In this document: positions 16,356 to 24,552 of the stretch, piece after piece | Position numbering within the stretch: the first letter of the stretch is position 1 | Layout of the letters: each line of letters starts with the position of its first letter | From: Alphaproteobacteria bacterium | GTDB lineage: Bacteria > Pseudomonadota > Alphaproteobacteria > Micropepsales > Micropepsaceae | Assembly (NCBI GenBank): GCA_018971835.1 | Contig: JAGWZW010000020.1 | Coordinates: 1 to 46,584, forward strand | Length of the DNA: 46,584 nt | Reading direction: 5' to 3' | Translations under genes and position numbers: made by a program | The notes under the pieces: generated by a model | What the model saw: the letters and a program-made list of their open reading frames with translations, nothing else | Database searches by the model: none | What the model was told of the DNA's origin: nothing

Positions 16356-17444
16356 TTGATCATAAACCGTTATCTCGTCTCGGAAATTCGCAAGCCGCTG
16401 GTGGTTATATTAGCCATCCTCGTGGCCTTGTTTGGCAGTTTCAGCACCGCGGGTTTTCTGTCGGATGCTGTGAACGGGCTGTTGCCGACCAACGTCATCG
16501 CCGAACTGATCGGCCTGAAGGTACTGATCTCGCTGGAAGTCCTGATTCCGATTTCACTCTACCTTTCCATCGTCCTGGCGTTTGGTAAATTGTACGGCGA
16601 TTCCGAATTAACTGTGATGTACGCGCTGCGCGTTTCGCCGATGCGCGTGATGGGAGCGGCGTTAACCTTGGCAGCAGGATTGGCCGTAGTCGTGGCCGCC
16701 CTGTCACTGGTGGCACGCCCGTGGGCCTATCAGAAGATGCATGAAATTTCCCGGCGAGCCGAAGCACAACTCGACGTTAGCGATATGGCGGCCGGTACCT
16801 TTTATGTCGGCGACAATGGAAATCGGGTTATTTTCCTTGCTCATCGCAACGGCCCAAATTCTCCGGCAAGAGATGTGTTCGTACAGCTCAGGCGCCGCAA
16901 CAGCATTCAGGTCATATATGCGCGTGTGGCTTACGAACTGCCGAGCAGCAAGCCGTCCGGCGGTTCGAATGTCTATCTGGGCAACGCCAATATATATGAA
17001 ATCAGCCGCGAGAAAGGTAAGCCCGATCACGCCATCAACGTGCAGAGCCTCGTCGTGAACCCGAACGCCCAGGGCGAGATGTCCCCTAAGTATAGTTCGG
17101 TGGCCGCAACAACGGTCGATCTGGCGCAATCAGACACACCCAGCGACATCGCCGAGTTCCAATGGCGGTTATCTACCGCATTGTCGGTCATACTGCTTGC
17201 CATGTTGGCAGTACCGCTCAGCCGTGCACAGCCGCGACAGGGTAAGTATGCGAAGATCGGCACTGCCATCCTGATCTATTCCGCATACTATCTGCTCTAC
17301 ACTACTGCACGCACATGGGTTCAAAACGCTGTGGTTCCGAGCATTCCCGGCATCTGGTGGGCGCCCGCCATGCTGGGACTAGTCGTGCTCGTCGCCTTGC
17401 TCATGCCGAGTATGATTTTCAAATATAGACGCAGCCCCGTATGA
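16356..17444 (+). CDS. LptF/LptG family permease (LptF-like)
   Basis: 362 residues. The start is TTG at 16356: no in-frame ATG or GTG lies between it and an upstream stop at 16338. The layout is that of LptF/LptG: N-terminal membrane segments (RKPLVVILAILVALFGSF, LEVLIPISLYLSIVLAFG), a periplasmic beta-jellyroll middle (about 130-265), then C-terminal membrane segments beginning near LSTALSVILLAMLAVPLSRAQPRQGKY. LptFG with LptB forms the ABC transporter that extracts LPS from the inner membrane. This copy lies with its LptG-like partner inside the sphingolipid locus and without lptB, C, A or D, so it may handle the sphingolipid instead. The housekeeping copy could also have been placed here. 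Confidence 0.83.
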   Translation: MIINRYLVSEIRKPLVVILAILVALFGSFSTAGFLSDAVNGLLPTNVIAELIGLKVLISLEVLIPISLYLSIVLAFGKLYGDSELTVMYALRVSPMRVMGAALTLAAGLAVVVAALSLVARPWAYQKMHEISRRAEAQLDVSDMAAGTFYVGDNGNRVIFLAHRNGPNSPARDVFVQLRRRNSIQVIYARVAYELPSSKPSGGSNVYLGNANIYEISREKGKPDHAINVQSLVVNPNAQGEMSPKYSSVAATTVDLAQSDTPSDIAEFQWRLSTALSVILLAMLAVPLSRAQPRQGKYAKIGTAILIYSAYYLLYTTARTWVQNAVVPSIPGIWWAPAMLGLVVLVALLMPSMIFKYRRSPV

Positions 17445-17499
17445 GCCAACAATCCTTTGCTCCCGTGGTGCACCGTGGCAGCCAGTTCACGCAATACCC

Positions 17500-18570
17500 A
17501 TGACCCAGTTCGATCGCTACATCGCGTCAGCAGCGCTTCGCTTCTTCGTTTTCGCAGCGTTTGGTCTGACCGCACTGTTCAGCCTGCTCGAACTCGTCGA
17601 GCAATTACAATCTGTCGGTCAGGGTCAATACCGCCTGATCGATGCTCTGGTCTATGTACTACTGCTCGCGCCGTCCAAATTGCTGCAGGTGGCGCCGGTT
17701 TCGATGCTGCTCGCCAGCCTGCTCGGCCTGGGTGGTCTCGCTACCACCAGCGAACTTACCGCCTTGCGTGCCCTAGGCGTCTCGGAATTTCGCATTACCA
17801 TTTCATTGATCAAACTTGCCGTCCCCATCCTTGTCACTTTATTTCTGACGGTGGAATTTGTGATCCCGCCTGCGCAGCAACTTGCCCAGACTGAGCGCAC
17901 AGCCAAGCTAACATCGTCTGAACCGGTGCATGGCGGCGATGGTTTCTGGACCCAATCCGACCGGCAGTATCTGAATGTGCAGTCCTTTGGCTACGGCAAC
18001 GTACCGAAAAACATTAACATTTATGTATTTACCGCCAACGGCACTCTAAGTCGCTACGTCCACGCCGATCGGGCGGTTATTAGGCCCGATGGCACATGGC
18101 TTCTCGATAACGTGATACAAAAGCAGGTTCTCACACAGCAATTCCGGACCGAATATCTATCAACCTTGGCATGGCATTCCTTCCTGCCCCAGCAGAAGGC
18201 CAAGCTGCTGGTGCTGCCGCCGGAAAGCATGCCGCCAATCGAATTATACCGTTATGTTCGTGACCTCGAACTTCACCACCAGCCGGCAACACGCTACCAG
18301 CAGGAACTATGGGCCAAGATCAGCATTCCGGTTTCGTTCATTGCCATGATCCTGATCGCTATGCCGTTCGTGTTCGCGCCGGCACGCGCCCAGAATAGCG
18401 GTCAGCAGATTGCCGTTGGCGCGATCATCGGCATGATCTTTACACTGATCCAACAGATTGGCGCGCATCTGGACGTTCTGCTCAGTCTCGATCCGGCCGT
18501 CGTCGCGATGCTGCCGCCACTGATCTTGATGGCTGCGGCTATTTACCTGTTCCGCCGCACGCATCGATAA
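17500..18570 (+). CDS. LptF/LptG family permease (LptG-like)
   Basis: 356 residues. The N-terminus (MTQFDRYIASAALRFFVFAAFGLTALFSLLELVEQL) and the coupling-helix region TTSELTALRALGVSEFRIT are typical of LptG. A periplasmic jellyroll domain (about 130-270) and three C-terminal membrane segments (VSFIAMILIAMPFVFAPAR and following) complete it. It follows the LptF-like gene after 55 bases, forming a likely heterodimer. It converges with the CDP-alcohol phosphotransferase. Role in LPS versus sphingolipid export cannot be told from sequence alone; context favours the lipid of this locus. Confidence 0.85.
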   Translation: MTQFDRYIASAALRFFVFAAFGLTALFSLLELVEQLQSVGQGQYRLIDALVYVLLLAPSKLLQVAPVSMLLASLLGLGGLATTSELTALRALGVSEFRITISLIKLAVPILVTLFLTVEFVIPPAQQLAQTERTAKLTSSEPVHGGDGFWTQSDRQYLNVQSFGYGNVPKNINIYVFTANGTLSRYVHADRAVIRPDGTWLLDNVIQKQVLTQQFRTEYLSTLAWHSFLPQQKAKLLVLPPESMPPIELYRYVRDLELHHQPATRYQQELWAKISIPVSFIAMILIAMPFVFAPARAQNSGQQIAVGAIIGMIFTLIQQIGAHLDVLLSLDPAVVAMLPPLILMAAAIYLFRRTHR

Positions 18571-18595
18571 GGCGGCCCGCGCCTATCGTGCCGGC

Positions 18596-19498
18596 CTAAC
18601 TAAATTCACCCAGGAATGCAGCGTAACGCCGTCGTTGTCGCCGTAGAAGCACGATCAGAATCGCACCGAAGCCGGCAATCTCGAAGCAGAAATAGTACTC
18701 CGGCGCCTTTAAAAGCGCGGCGGCAAAAATCCCGAGCGTACGATAATTGGACGACAGGATCGACCAGCGGCGCACCGTGGGAGCGAACACCTCGCGATAA
18801 CGCGCGCGAATTTTTTCCCCGGGGGGCGCCGGCCCGTCGTCAAGCAGCGCTGATAGCTCGTTATGAACCGCTGGCGTGATGCCGCAGACGGTCCATTGCA
18901 GTCGCACATATTGGCGATAAAGTTGCGCTAGCACCCATTGCAACGGCGATCGGGCAACCGCACTGGACGCCATCTCCACATCAGGGATTTTCGCAGACGC
19001 CCGCCCAAGCCCCCAGAAGGCATATTCCTGGCGCTGCGCTTCATAGGCCGCGGACTGGACGGCGTGACAGATCCCTGAAACCACAACCAGTATCCAGATG
19101 CGTTCACCAAAGCGATGACTGAGCGCAAGCGCCAAGCCCACATAAACAGCGATAAATGTAACGTAGTCACAAATGCCGTCGAGAATTTTCCCTAACTCGG
19201 ACTGCGCATGGGTGAGCCGAGCAAGCTGACCGTCCGCACCGTCCATCACATGCCAGGCAATCATCAAAACGAATCCGGCAACGGCAAATGGTAGGTCGGC
19301 ATAATGGTAATAGGCAAAACCGGCCAAGATGCCGAACAACATTCCCGTCAGCGATACCGCATTAGGCGTAACATGCAAGGCTGCGAAGAGCGGAACGAGG
19401 CTGGCCGCAACAGGGTGTATGAGGTAGCGATTAGTTACCTCTTCGATGTCCGAGGTACGGCGGACGGGTTCAGCGCTCTGCACAGGATACCTTGCCAA
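18596..19498 (-). CDS. CDP-alcohol phosphotransferase (candidate phosphoinositol-ceramide synthase)
   Basis: 300 residues with about six membrane segments. The full CDP-alcohol phosphotransferase motif is present: D89-G90-x2-A93-R94-x8-G103-x3-D107-x3-D111. These enzymes move the phospho-alcohol of a CDP-alcohol onto a hydroxyl acceptor in the membrane. The two genes upstream encode a cytidylyltransferase and inositol-1-P synthase, so the donor is plausibly CDP-inositol, as in archaeal di-inositol-phosphate synthesis. The acceptor, from the locus, is plausibly ceramide. A phosphatidylinositol-type or other head group cannot be excluded. Long C-terminal part after 200 with a final membrane segment. 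It follows the cytidylyltransferase after 45 bases. Confidence 0.85.
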   Translation of the reverse strand: MARYPVQSAEPVRRTSDIEEVTNRYLIHPVAASLVPLFAALHVTPNAVSLTGMLFGILAGFAYYHYADLPFAVAGFVLMIAWHVMDGADGQLARLTHAQSELGKILDGICDYVTFIAVYVGLALALSHRFGERIWILVVVSGICHAVQSAAYEAQRQEYAFWGLGRASAKIPDVEMASSAVARSPLQWVLAQLYRQYVRLQWTVCGITPAVHNELSALLDDGPAPPGEKIRARYREVFAPTVRRWSILSSNYRTLGIFAAALLKAPEYYFCFEIAGFGAILIVLLRRQRRRYAAFLGEFS

Positions 19499-19543
19499 GC
19501 GATGGCGCAGATGACGCTGGGTTAGCTGCGTATAGCGGCCGGA

Positions 19544-20260
19544 TCATAAGCGCCCGGATTTTAACAGAGCCTCAGCCTTGTCGAACGCCATCGGATCGTC
19601 GACATCGACCCATAGCCGTTCGCCGATGTCGAGAACATATGCCCTGCTCCAGCGCGCCAGCATATTCATGGCGCCGGAAATGCTGTCGTCGCCTTCGGCC
19701 TGGCTTGCCTCCAGCGCGTCGAAGATGATCGGCGTGCAATGAAACACGCCGGTGTCGATGGCATTGAAATCGCGGATAATCTTGCCGATCCGCTCGATGC
19801 GGCCGTCCGCACACTTCACGCGCGTGACATCCTCCAGATCATTCAATGGACAGTTGAGATTGAAATCGACCCCAAGAGTGACACCATCCCGCCCGACAGG
19901 AGACGCGGCCAGGATGCGATAGATATCGGCGTCGACCAGGTGGTCGCACATGGTAAGCAGGAATGGCTCGGTAAGACGGGCCTTAGCGGCGAGCACAGAA
20001 AGGCCGTTGGCGCGATTCCACAGGGCGTTGACGACATGCGTGACGGAAATTCCCTCGCGCACCGCCAAGACGTCAAGCGCCTCGCGCAGTTGCTCACCGC
20101 GGTAGCCGCTGACCACAACAAAGCCGTCGATCCCGGCGCTACGGGCACACCCGATCACGCGTTCAATCAGCGGTACGCCGTTGATGCGGATCAGGGGTTT
20201 GAGTTCGCCCTTTTCACGAAGCCTGGTACCCTGCCCCGCCGCGACAATAAGGCACTTCAT
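19544..20260 (-). CDS. Nucleotidyltransferase, probable CTP:inositol-1-phosphate cytidylyltransferase
   Basis: 238 residues, Rossmann-like nucleotidyltransferase fold. The signature AAGQGTRL is at residues 7-14 with Lys21-Pro-Leu after it. NALWNRANGLSVLAAK (about 78-93) and MCDH (D106) match the substrate and metal region of the IPCT/LicC-type group rather than the glucose-1-P thymidylyltransferases. It overlaps the inositol-1-P synthase stop by 4 bases (ATGA), which strongly suggests inositol-1-P is its substrate, giving CDP-inositol. In some archaea and Thermotoga the same activity is fused to a CDP-alcohol phosphotransferase; here that enzyme is the next gene. A phosphoglycerate or choline-phosphate cytidylyltransferase is the alternative. 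Confidence 0.8.
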   Translation of the reverse strand: MKCLIVAAGQGTRLREKGELKPLIRINGVPLIERVIGCARSAGIDGFVVVSGYRGEQLREALDVLAVREGISVTHVVNALWNRANGLSVLAAKARLTEPFLLTMCDHLVDADIYRILAASPVGRDGVTLGVDFNLNCPLNDLEDVTRVKCADGRIERIGKIIRDFNAIDTGVFHCTPIIFDALEASQAEGDDSISGAMNMLARWSRAYVLDIGERLWVDVDDPMAFDKAEALLKSGRL

Positions 20261-21399
20261 CGAACCACGGAAACCTTCAGCGTGTTGGCGCGAATGAAGG
20301 TCTCCGTCATGGCATAGGCATCGTCGTCGGTGTACTGCACCGCCGGATGCTTGCAGAAATAGGCGGCCGGCCCTTCCAGAACGCCGCCGATACCGTTTTG
20401 CAGCGCCAACTTGCAGCAGCGGATCATGTCAATAACCACGCCAGCTGAATTTGGCGAATCCTCGACCGAGAGCCGCATCTCCAGATCCATCGGAACATCG
20501 CCGAACAGGCGCCCTTCCATCCGTATGAAGCAGACCTTGTTATCGTTCTGCCACGGCACGTAGTCGCTCGGGCCGACGTGGATATCGTTGTCCGCCATGC
20601 GTTTTTTGGCGACAGACTGGACGGCCTCGGTCTTCGAAGTTTTCTTTGAGGCAAGCCGTTCCTGATTCTTCATGTTTAGGAAATCGGTATTGCCGCCGGT
20701 GTTGAGCTGATAGGTACGCATCAGCTTGACGCCGCGCTTGGCAAACAGATCGGTCAGGATGCGGTGAGTAATCGTAGCGCCGAGCTGGGATTTGATGTCG
20801 TCGCCGATAATCGGAAGGCCGCGTGCCTTGAAGCGCTCCGCAAATTCCTTGTCGCTGGCGATAAACACGGGCATGTTGTTGATGAAGGCGATACCGGCCT
20901 CCAGTGCACATTCGGCGTAGAAGCGCGCAGCCTTCTCCGATCCGACCGGAACGTAGTTCAACAGAACTTCAGCACCGCTGCGCTTCAACTCGGCAACGAT
21001 CTCGGCCTTGGTCAGTTCTCTGGCATCGGAGCGCACGAAGGTGCGATCGTCGACATAATCCGCCATATGTTCGGAAATTCCGTCGAGCACCTGGCCCATG
21101 CGCACGGTGACGCCGCTATCGGGGATGTCCGGCTGGAATATCTTGGTACAGTTTGGCTTGGCGAAGATCGCCCGGTGCACGTCCGTGCCGACCTTGCGCG
21201 CGTCAACATCGAAGGCTGCGACGACTTTAATGTCGCACGGCAAGTAGCCGCCGATTTCCGCGTGCATCAACCCGATGACGCCTTCTCGGCACCGTTCGGG
21301 CGTATAGTAGTGGATACCTTGGATCAGAGAACTTGCGCAATTTCCCAGCCCGGCAATTGCGATGCGGATGCCGCTTTTTCTCACTATGATACGCCCCAT
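20257..21399 (-). CDS. ino1: myo-Inositol-1-phosphate synthase (Ino1 family)
   Basis: 380 residues from the ATG at 21399. The in-frame ATG at 21495 adds 32 residues without conservation. It converts glucose-6-phosphate to inositol-1-phosphate with NAD. The Rossmann motif AIAGLGNCASSLIQG is near the N-terminus. LLNYVPVGSEKA, GDDIKSQLGATITHR, LNTGGNTDFLNM and SVEDSPNSAGVVIDMIR match the short (mycobacterial/archaeal) class of Ino1. It is the first gene of a three-gene unit with the cytidylyltransferase and the CDP-alcohol phosphotransferase. The enzyme is uncommon in alphaproteobacteria, and its presence here points to an inositol head group. Confidence 0.93.
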   Translation of the reverse strand: MGRIIVRKSGIRIAIAGLGNCASSLIQGIHYYTPERCREGVIGLMHAEIGGYLPCDIKVVAAFDVDARKVGTDVHRAIFAKPNCTKIFQPDIPDSGVTVRMGQVLDGISEHMADYVDDRTFVRSDARELTKAEIVAELKRSGAEVLLNYVPVGSEKAARFYAECALEAGIAFINNMPVFIASDKEFAERFKARGLPIIGDDIKSQLGATITHRILTDLFAKRGVKLMRTYQLNTGGNTDFLNMKNQERLASKKTSKTEAVQSVAKKRMADNDIHVGPSDYVPWQNDNKVCFIRMEGRLFGDVPMDLEMRLSVEDSPNSAGVVIDMIRCCKLALQNGIGGVLEGPAAYFCKHPAVQYTDDDAYAMTETFIRANTLKVSVVR

Positions 21400-21597
21400 G
21401 TTATGTCGGCAGTTAGAAGGGCACGTCTTTGCCCCAAAACGGTAAGACGTGCCAGCCCCAGCGCCTCGACGGTAATACTCCTCTGGCCAGACCATTACCG
21501 GACTGACACCTAACTGTGGAAAATACGTCGCGTTCGGGCCCGAAGCAAGCTACCCCTGCCGGTAACCATTTGCCGCAAGATAAGCCAGGAATTCGGG

Positions 21598-22614
21598 CTA
21601 AACCGTAGCCGTCCGGGGGGCGTCGGGTACCGTCGGAGGCACCAGATCCTCGTCTTCAGGCAAATCCTCAATGGCCGCGCAGACCAGTGCGCTATAGAGC
21701 TGTTGCGATCGGTTAGCCCGCACATAGGCCGGATTGATTTGCGCCACCCGGGATTTGGTGCGGACCGAAGCGTACCAATGCACCACTCGGGTCTCCGCTG
21801 ACAGGACTGCCTGCAACCGCGCGGGACGCCCAACCCTGAACCAGTGCTCGGATATCTCCGGCGGCATGGGATAAAAGACATGTGGAGCGTGGACGGTCAG
21901 ACCGGACTGACCGAAGCCATCGATCACCGCCTGTAGCAAATCGGGCCCCAGCGCGTAGGCATCTGGCGGCGGGTCGAGCGGCACTTTAAGCATCGCCCGT
22001 AAGTAGGCAGCCAACAGGGGCGATTCTGCACTCGCACCCATCACGGCGTTGTTGACGCCACGACTATACAAATTCTCAATACGACGAAATTTTTCCCAGC
22101 CATCTGGAATTTTCTGCAGCGCCTTGCGAAGTAGGTCGAGCAGTAGATGACGAGCCCATATAACCGGCGAGCGTGACCTGCGGACCGACCCAGGCCAGAC
22201 GATGAATTCACTGCCGACAAATTGCTGCGCGGCAAGGAGCGGACGAAGTGAGGCCGTAGTGATCGTGTCAAGGTCCAGGTAGATGCCGCCCTCCAGGTAC
22301 AGTATAGCCGCCCGCAGTACATCGGCCCGCATCACCGGGCTAGCCAGCTGGCGGTAGATCATCACCAGCCCATCACCGACACCGAGCGCCTGCCCTGTCC
22401 GGGCTAAGTAGGCGAAAGGATCGAGGTTGCGCATTTCGACGTGGGGCGCTCGATTTAAGGTATCGAGCCAAGAACCTTTCTCCAGCGAGTCAGTATGGTG
22501 AAGGATCACCTCGGACAACTCGCCGCGCTCGGCCGCGGAGAGCACGGCAAATACATAGGCCCACGGCAGGCTCGGTCCGATCCAGACGAAGTGGACGCGG
22601 CCCGGAATATTCAT
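21598..22614 (-). CDS. GT32-type glycosyltransferase (Gly_transf_sug, DXD)
   Basis: 338 residues. The N-terminus IPGRVHFVWIG and the core RADVLRAAILYLEGGIYLDLDT (split here as R96, D98, then the DXD D114/D116) are the hallmark of the GT32/capsular family with the 'DXD sugar-binding' region. The family includes yeast OCH1 and the mannosyl-inositol-phosphoceramide synthases Sur1/Csh1, as well as many bacterial capsule enzymes. No signal peptide or membrane segment is seen, so it acts at the cytoplasmic face. It is encoded 198 bases upstream of ino1 on the same strand. Sugar donor and acceptor are unproven; inositol-phosphoceramide is a reasoned guess. Confidence 0.82.
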   Translation of the reverse strand: MNIPGRVHFVWIGPSLPWAYVFAVLSAAERGELSEVILHHTDSLEKGSWLDTLNRAPHVEMRNLDPFAYLARTGQALGVGDGLVMIYRQLASPVMRADVLRAAILYLEGGIYLDLDTITTASLRPLLAAQQFVGSEFIVWPGSVRRSRSPVIWARHLLLDLLRKALQKIPDGWEKFRRIENLYSRGVNNAVMGASAESPLLAAYLRAMLKVPLDPPPDAYALGPDLLQAVIDGFGQSGLTVHAPHVFYPMPPEISEHWFRVGRPARLQAVLSAETRVVHWYASVRTKSRVAQINPAYVRANRSQQLYSALVCAAIEDLPEDEDLVPPTVPDAPRTATV

Positions 22615-22794
22615 GAAATATCCTACTGGTAAAATATCAACCTCCTCTCAAACTACGCGCGGAGCGGAATCGAAGTCCATCCCGAGCCGCACAAGACCGG
22701 GGTAGCACACCCTCCGGTTGCAAGTCGGGAATTGCCATTCCATACGGTTTCTGATAGCGGGAACAAGCAAGGGCTATTGTAACATTCCTTTAGT

Positions 22795-24552
22795 ATGATG
22801 ACCGAACCGACGCCGGCCTATCACCCCGGACAGAGAAAGCGCCATGCCGATTTCGGCACAATTGGCCAAGCGCTGGATTATGCCGCGCAAGGCGCAACCG
22901 GCCTGAATTTCTTTTCTGGCAAGGGCACGCTCGTTGAAGCCTTGCCTTACCGGGTATTGCGCGAGCAGGCCCGGGCCTTGGCGCGCAAGATGCTGGGCGC
23001 CGGCCTTGAGCCCGGCGAGCGGGTCGCCCTTATCGCCGAGAGCGACGGCGACTTTGCGCGGCTTTTCTTTGCCTGCCAATACGCAGGGCTCATCCCCGCC
23101 CCCCTGCCGTTGCCCGCCGCTTTCGGCGGTAAGGATGGTTACCTCTCCCATTTGCGACGCATGATCGAAAGCGCCAAGGCGAGCGCGGCGTTCGGGCCGG
23201 CCATGCTGGAGGGATGGCTCGGCGAAGCGGTATCAGGGCTCGGCTTGAAGCGGGCCGGCACGCCCGCTGCGCTCGATGCAGTCACCCCGTTTGTCGGCAC
23301 GCTGCCGGAACAGAGGTCAGAAGGCCTTGCCTATCTGCAATTCTCATCTGGGAGCACACGCTTCCCGCTGGGCGTAGCGGTGACACAGCGCGCCTTCATG
23401 GCCAATGCCCATTACTCCGGGCGCCATGGGATCGCGATTGTCGAAGGCGATCGGGGGGTATCCTGGCTTCCATTTTATCATGACATGGGCCTTGTCGGCT
23501 TTCTGCTGACGCCGATGGCATGCCAGATGACGGTGGATGTGATTCCCACACGTGACTTCGCGCGGCGACCGCTACTGTGGCTTCACCTGATCAGCCGCAA
23601 TCGGGGCACACTCTCTTTTAGCCCGTCTTTTGGTTACGAATTGTGCGCGCGGCGCGCCGAAACCGCGTCGACCGACGGCATAGACCTGTCAAGCTGGCGC
23701 GGCGCCGGTATTGGCGGTGACATGATCCGGCCCAACGTGCTTGCGCGTTTCGCCGAGCGATTTGCTTCTCATGGCTTCGGCGCCGACGCTTTCGTGCCCA
23801 GCTATGGAATGGCCGAAGCGACGTTGGCACTGAGTTTTACGTCGCCCGGCCGAGGTGCGCAGTACGATACCGTCGACGGGACGGTCTTGGAAGACAAGCA
23901 TCTTGCGATTTCTGCGCCCAAGGGTGGTTCGCGCACGCGCACGTTCGTACTGTGCGGCGAGATCCTGCCAGATCACGATCTTGAGGTGCGAGATGACAAG
24001 GGGCGCGCATTGGCCGATCGTCACATCGGGCGCATTTTCGTGCGCGGCCCGAGCATGATGACCGGCTATTTCGGTGCGCCTGAGGAAACTGCCCGCGTCA
24101 TGGCCGCAGACGGTTGGATGGACACCGGAGACCTCGGCTATCTGATCAACGGCGAGATCGTCATCACTGGTCGCGCCAAGGATCTTATTATCGTCAACGG
24201 CCGCAACCTCTGGCCGCAAGACCTCGAATGGACTGCGGAAGCCGAGGTTGATCTGCTGCGCAGCGGCGACGTCGCGGTATTCTCGGTCGACGGCGAAACG
24301 GATGAGGAAGTCGTTGTGCTGGTGCAATGCCGCCTTTCCGATCCGGTAAAGCGCGCTGCCCTGAGTAGCGAAATCGCCAACATCTTCCGCGGACGGCACG
24401 GCCTGGAGACGAAGATCGTTCTGGTGCCTCCCCACAGCCTGCCGCAGACCTCGTCGGGCAAGCTAAGCCGCAGCCGCGCCCGCGCCATGTATCTCGCCGG
24501 TGACTTCCAGCGGACCGCGGCGCCGGTTCCCGCGATCGCCGGCGCGGAATGA
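22795..24552 (+). CDS. Fatty acyl-AMP ligase / acyl-ACP synthetase
   Basis: 585 residues, ANL superfamily. AMP-binding signature YLQFSSGSTRFPLG lies at about 180-193. Further motifs are SYGMAEATLA, MDTGDLGYL, GRAKDLIIVNGRNLWPQDLE and the C-terminal SSGKLSR carrying the adenylation Lys. The organisation matches fatty acyl-AMP ligases, which load ACPs rather than CoA. It overlaps the SDR gene by 4 bases. In Caulobacter a similar enzyme next to spt and acp is needed for ceramide synthesis. The likely role is charging the ACP at 15623-15874. A start one codon later (second Met) is possible. Confidence 0.88.
   Translation: MMTEPTPAYHPGQRKRHADFGTIGQALDYAAQGATGLNFFSGKGTLVEALPYRVLREQARALARKMLGAGLEPGERVALIAESDGDFARLFFACQYAGLIPAPLPLPAAFGGKDGYLSHLRRMIESAKASAAFGPAMLEGWLGEAVSGLGLKRAGTPAALDAVTPFVGTLPEQRSEGLAYLQFSSGSTRFPLGVAVTQRAFMANAHYSGRHGIAIVEGDRGVSWLPFYHDMGLVGFLLTPMACQMTVDVIPTRDFARRPLLWLHLISRNRGTLSFSPSFGYELCARRAETASTDGIDLSSWRGAGIGGDMIRPNVLARFAERFASHGFGADAFVPSYGMAEATLALSFTSPGRGAQYDTVDGTVLEDKHLAISAPKGGSRTRTFVLCGEILPDHDLEVRDDKGRALADRHIGRIFVRGPSMMTGYFGAPEETARVMAADGWMDTGDLGYLINGEIVITGRAKDLIIVNGRNLWPQDLEWTAEAEVDLLRSGDVAVFSVDGETDEEVVVLVQCRLSDPVKRAALSSEIANIFRGRHGLETKIVLVPPHSLPQTSSGKLSRSRARAMYLAGDFQRTAAPVPAIAGAE

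Noticed and set aside
20764..21513. Plus-strand frame opposite inositol-1-P synthase
   Set aside because: Mirror of the conserved Ino1 reading frame with no domain.
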